A DNA stretch of 6,735 bases from Hyphomicrobiales bacterium (GTDB lineage Bacteria; Pseudomonadota; Alphaproteobacteria; Rhizobiales; Aestuariivirgaceae), in contig JALVRJ010000061.1 of assembly GCA_027031305.1 (NCBI GenBank), positions 1 through 6,735 of the forward strand. Direction: 5' to 3'. The notes under the pieces were generated by a model. The model worked only from the letters and a program-made list of their open reading frames with translations, did no database searches and was not told where the DNA came from. Positions within the stretch are counted from its first letter, which is position 1. Each line of letters starts with the position of its first letter. Positions 5,802 through 6,735 of the stretch are shown here, piece by piece. Position numbers and translations under genes: made by a program.

Positions 5802-6143
5802 ATGTCCACAACCCAGCACGTGAAAGCTGCCGACGAACTTTCGCGCCTGCCCACCACGCGCCAGATTCTCATCGCATGGGCCATTCTCATGGCCCTTACC
5901 ATCGGCTCCATGGTGGCGGGCAAGGTCACCTCGGCCGCCTCGCTCGGAATCCTCTGGACGCTGACGCTGCTGGCCATCACCTGGGCCAAGGCGCGCACCA
6001 TCCTGCTGGTCTACCTGAACCTGCGCGCCGCTCCGGCGCATTGGCGCACGGGCTTTTCCACGGCCCTGGCCTTCATGCTCGTGTTGCTGCTGGCCATTTA
6101 CGCCTTCGGCTTCTTCGACCTCATGCCCAGGCGCCCGGGTTGA
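5802..6143 (+). CDS. Cytochrome c oxidase subunit IV / NorF-like membrane protein
   Basis: A 113-residue integral membrane protein with three predicted helices at about residues 22-39, 45-62 and 86-105. The second helix runs into a basic link and an amphipathic stretch, ITWAKARTILLVYLNLRAAPAHWR, then the third helix FSTALAFMLVLLLAIYAF. This K-R-x-LLxxxxxLRxAPxxWR pattern is characteristic of the small prokaryotic COX4 proteins (PF03626-like) and NorF, accessory subunits of haem-copper oxidases or nitric oxide reductases. No oxidase or reductase catalytic gene is next to it, so its partner is unknown. The upstream FNR/DNR-type site favours a role in low-oxygen or nitric-oxide metabolism, but that is inference. 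It is transcribed away from the suf operon and appears to be a single-gene unit ending at a hairpin 44 bp downstream. No symbol is given because norF and other COX4 members cannot be separated by eye. Confidence 0.8.
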   Translation: MSTTQHVKAADELSRLPTTRQILIAWAILMALTIGSMVAGKVTSAASLGILWTLTLLAITWAKARTILLVYLNLRAAPAHWRTGFSTALAFMLVLLLAIYAFGFFDLMPRRPG

Positions 6144-6187
6144 CACCACGACCGGCCTCACTCACGCCCGAATGCTTGCCGAAAAAG

Positions 6188-6211
6188 AAGGCCGCCGAAT
6201 TCGGCGGCCTT
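6188..6211. terminator. Bidirectional palindromic terminator
   Basis: A perfect 24-bp palindrome with half-site AAGGCCGCCGAA. It is followed by TTTC on the plus strand and by CTTTTTC on the minus strand. It lies 44 bp after the COX4/NorF-like stop codon and would end that transcript. The T-run is longer on the minus strand, so it could also stop leftward transcripts from the empty region to its right. Confidence 0.75.
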
Positions 6212-6212
6212 T

Positions 6213-6468
6213 CAAGTCATGCCGGTCACGGCGCACCTCTCTCTTCACCGAGCCGGCAAAACTCCTCACACCCACTTCACTGCGATCTCTTCCGGACGCC
6301 GGCCACCCGGCAATGTGAAGGGCGGAGCGACCCATCGCGTCCTCGTGTCGACATGCAGGATAGACCGGACTCATTCCCTTCGCCAGCGCCATCCGATCCC
6401 GCAGTAAAGTGGTGGTTAAGAATGGCGCGAAAGTCCTCGCGCGAAGACGTGTCATATTGGAATGCATG
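6213..6468. other. Intergenic region with no convincing gene
   Basis: About 255 bp between the palindromic terminator and the long hairpin. Short open frames exist on both strands, but none has a recognisable family, a good ribosome-binding site or plausible composition. I see no tRNA or known RNA fold. A small hairpin GCGCGA-N6-TCGCGC lies at 6425-6442. A CtrA-box-like sequence lies at 6405-6419. An undetected small RNA cannot be excluded. Confidence 0.5.
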
Positions 6469-6548
6469 AAAAAACGCCCACCACCCCACGTCCCCGCCCA
6501 AGCCCTTGCCATCAATGATTTGGGGATTGGGCGGGGCGTGGGGTGGTG
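6469..6548 (-). terminator. Long rho-independent terminator of the right-edge gene
   Basis: The arms at 6479-6501 and 6527-6548 are complementary over 22 base pairs with a single bulged base at 6491, around a 25-nt loop. Inside the loop, CCC (6503-6505) can pair with GGG (6523-6525) to extend the stem. Read on the minus strand, the stem is followed by GGCG and six T (6474-6469). It starts 31 bp after the stop codon of the minus-strand gene at 6580, as expected for an intrinsic terminator, though the stem is unusually long. Confidence 0.8.
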
Positions 6549-6579
6549 TCGCATCAGTTATCCTATTCGCAAGCTGGCA

Positions 6580-6735
6580 TCAGTCTCCGGTAACGCGCCG
6601 GAAAAGCTCCCGCGCCGCGTCCACCCCCATCGGTTTCAGCCCCCGGGCCCGCAACCGTCCGGCCAGCGCCTCCACCAGCGCCGCGTTCGATTTCGCTACC
6701 TCTCCCGGCGAAATCTCCACCCCGTTCTCGAAACC
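6580..6735 (-). CDS. C-terminal end of an unidentified protein (5' part outside window)
   Basis: An open frame enters from the right edge and gives 51 residues, beginning GFENGVEISPGEVAKSNAAL and ending ARELFRRVTGD, before a TGA. Support comes from strongly GC-rich third positions like those of the suf genes, an amphipathic helical composition (ALVEALAGRLRARGL, DAARELFRR) and a strong intrinsic terminator 31 bp downstream. I do not recognise the family from this tail. There is no cysteine and no membrane segment. It is convergent with the COX4/NorF-like gene and separated from it by about 435 bp, so no functional link is implied. Confidence 0.7.
   Translation of the reverse strand, partial: GFENGVEISPGEVAKSNAALVEALAGRLRARGLKPMGVDAARELFRRVTGD

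Noticed and set aside
6162..6554. A 130-codon open frame on the minus strand
   Set aside because: It spans both the long terminator hairpin and the palindromic terminator, has low-complexity Arg-rich content, and matches no family I can recognise.

Overview
The window comes from a GC-rich proteobacterium, most likely an alphaproteobacterium. The high-GC third codon positions, the style of the SufB and IscR proteins and the gene order IscR-SufB-SufC-SufD-SufS all suggest this. It is a well-conserved housekeeping region: most of a SUF iron-sulfur cluster assembly operon, with its regulator and promoter, beside a small divergently transcribed membrane-protein gene.

Layout. Positions 5492 down to 1 (minus strand) carry iscR (Rrf2-family regulator), sufB, sufC, sufD and sufS; sufS runs off the left edge, so its C-terminus and any further suf genes are not visible. 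A sigma70-like promoter lies at 5634-5662, and a near-consensus type 1 IscR operator (5642-5666) covers its -35 element, so the operon is probably autorepressed by holo-IscR. On the plus strand, 5802-6143 encodes a 113-residue, three-helix protein of the prokaryotic cytochrome oxidase subunit IV/NorF type. An FNR/DNR-type palindrome (5723-5736) lies upstream of it and a palindromic terminator (6188-6211) downstream. About 260 bp with no convincing gene follows. A long terminator hairpin (6469-6548) then belongs to a minus-strand gene whose last 51 codons (6735-6580) enter at the right edge.

How the genes work together. SufS takes sulfur from cysteine. SufB, SufC and SufD form the ATP-dependent scaffold on which the cluster is built. 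IscR, itself probably a [2Fe-2S] protein, senses cluster status and adjusts transcription. The NorF/COX4-like gene may respond to oxygen or nitric oxide through its FNR-type box.

Most unusual feature. Three of the four gene junctions inside the suf operon (sufB/sufC, sufC/sufD, sufD/sufS) each hold one copy of an 81-83 bp REPIN-like element, made of two inverted short hairpins around a spacer, placed 8-11 bp after the preceding stop codon. A 12-nt match to the arm of the same element overlaps the iscR stop codon at the fourth junction. I see no sign of a wholly new protein system here; the novelty lies in these repeats and in the regulatory sites.
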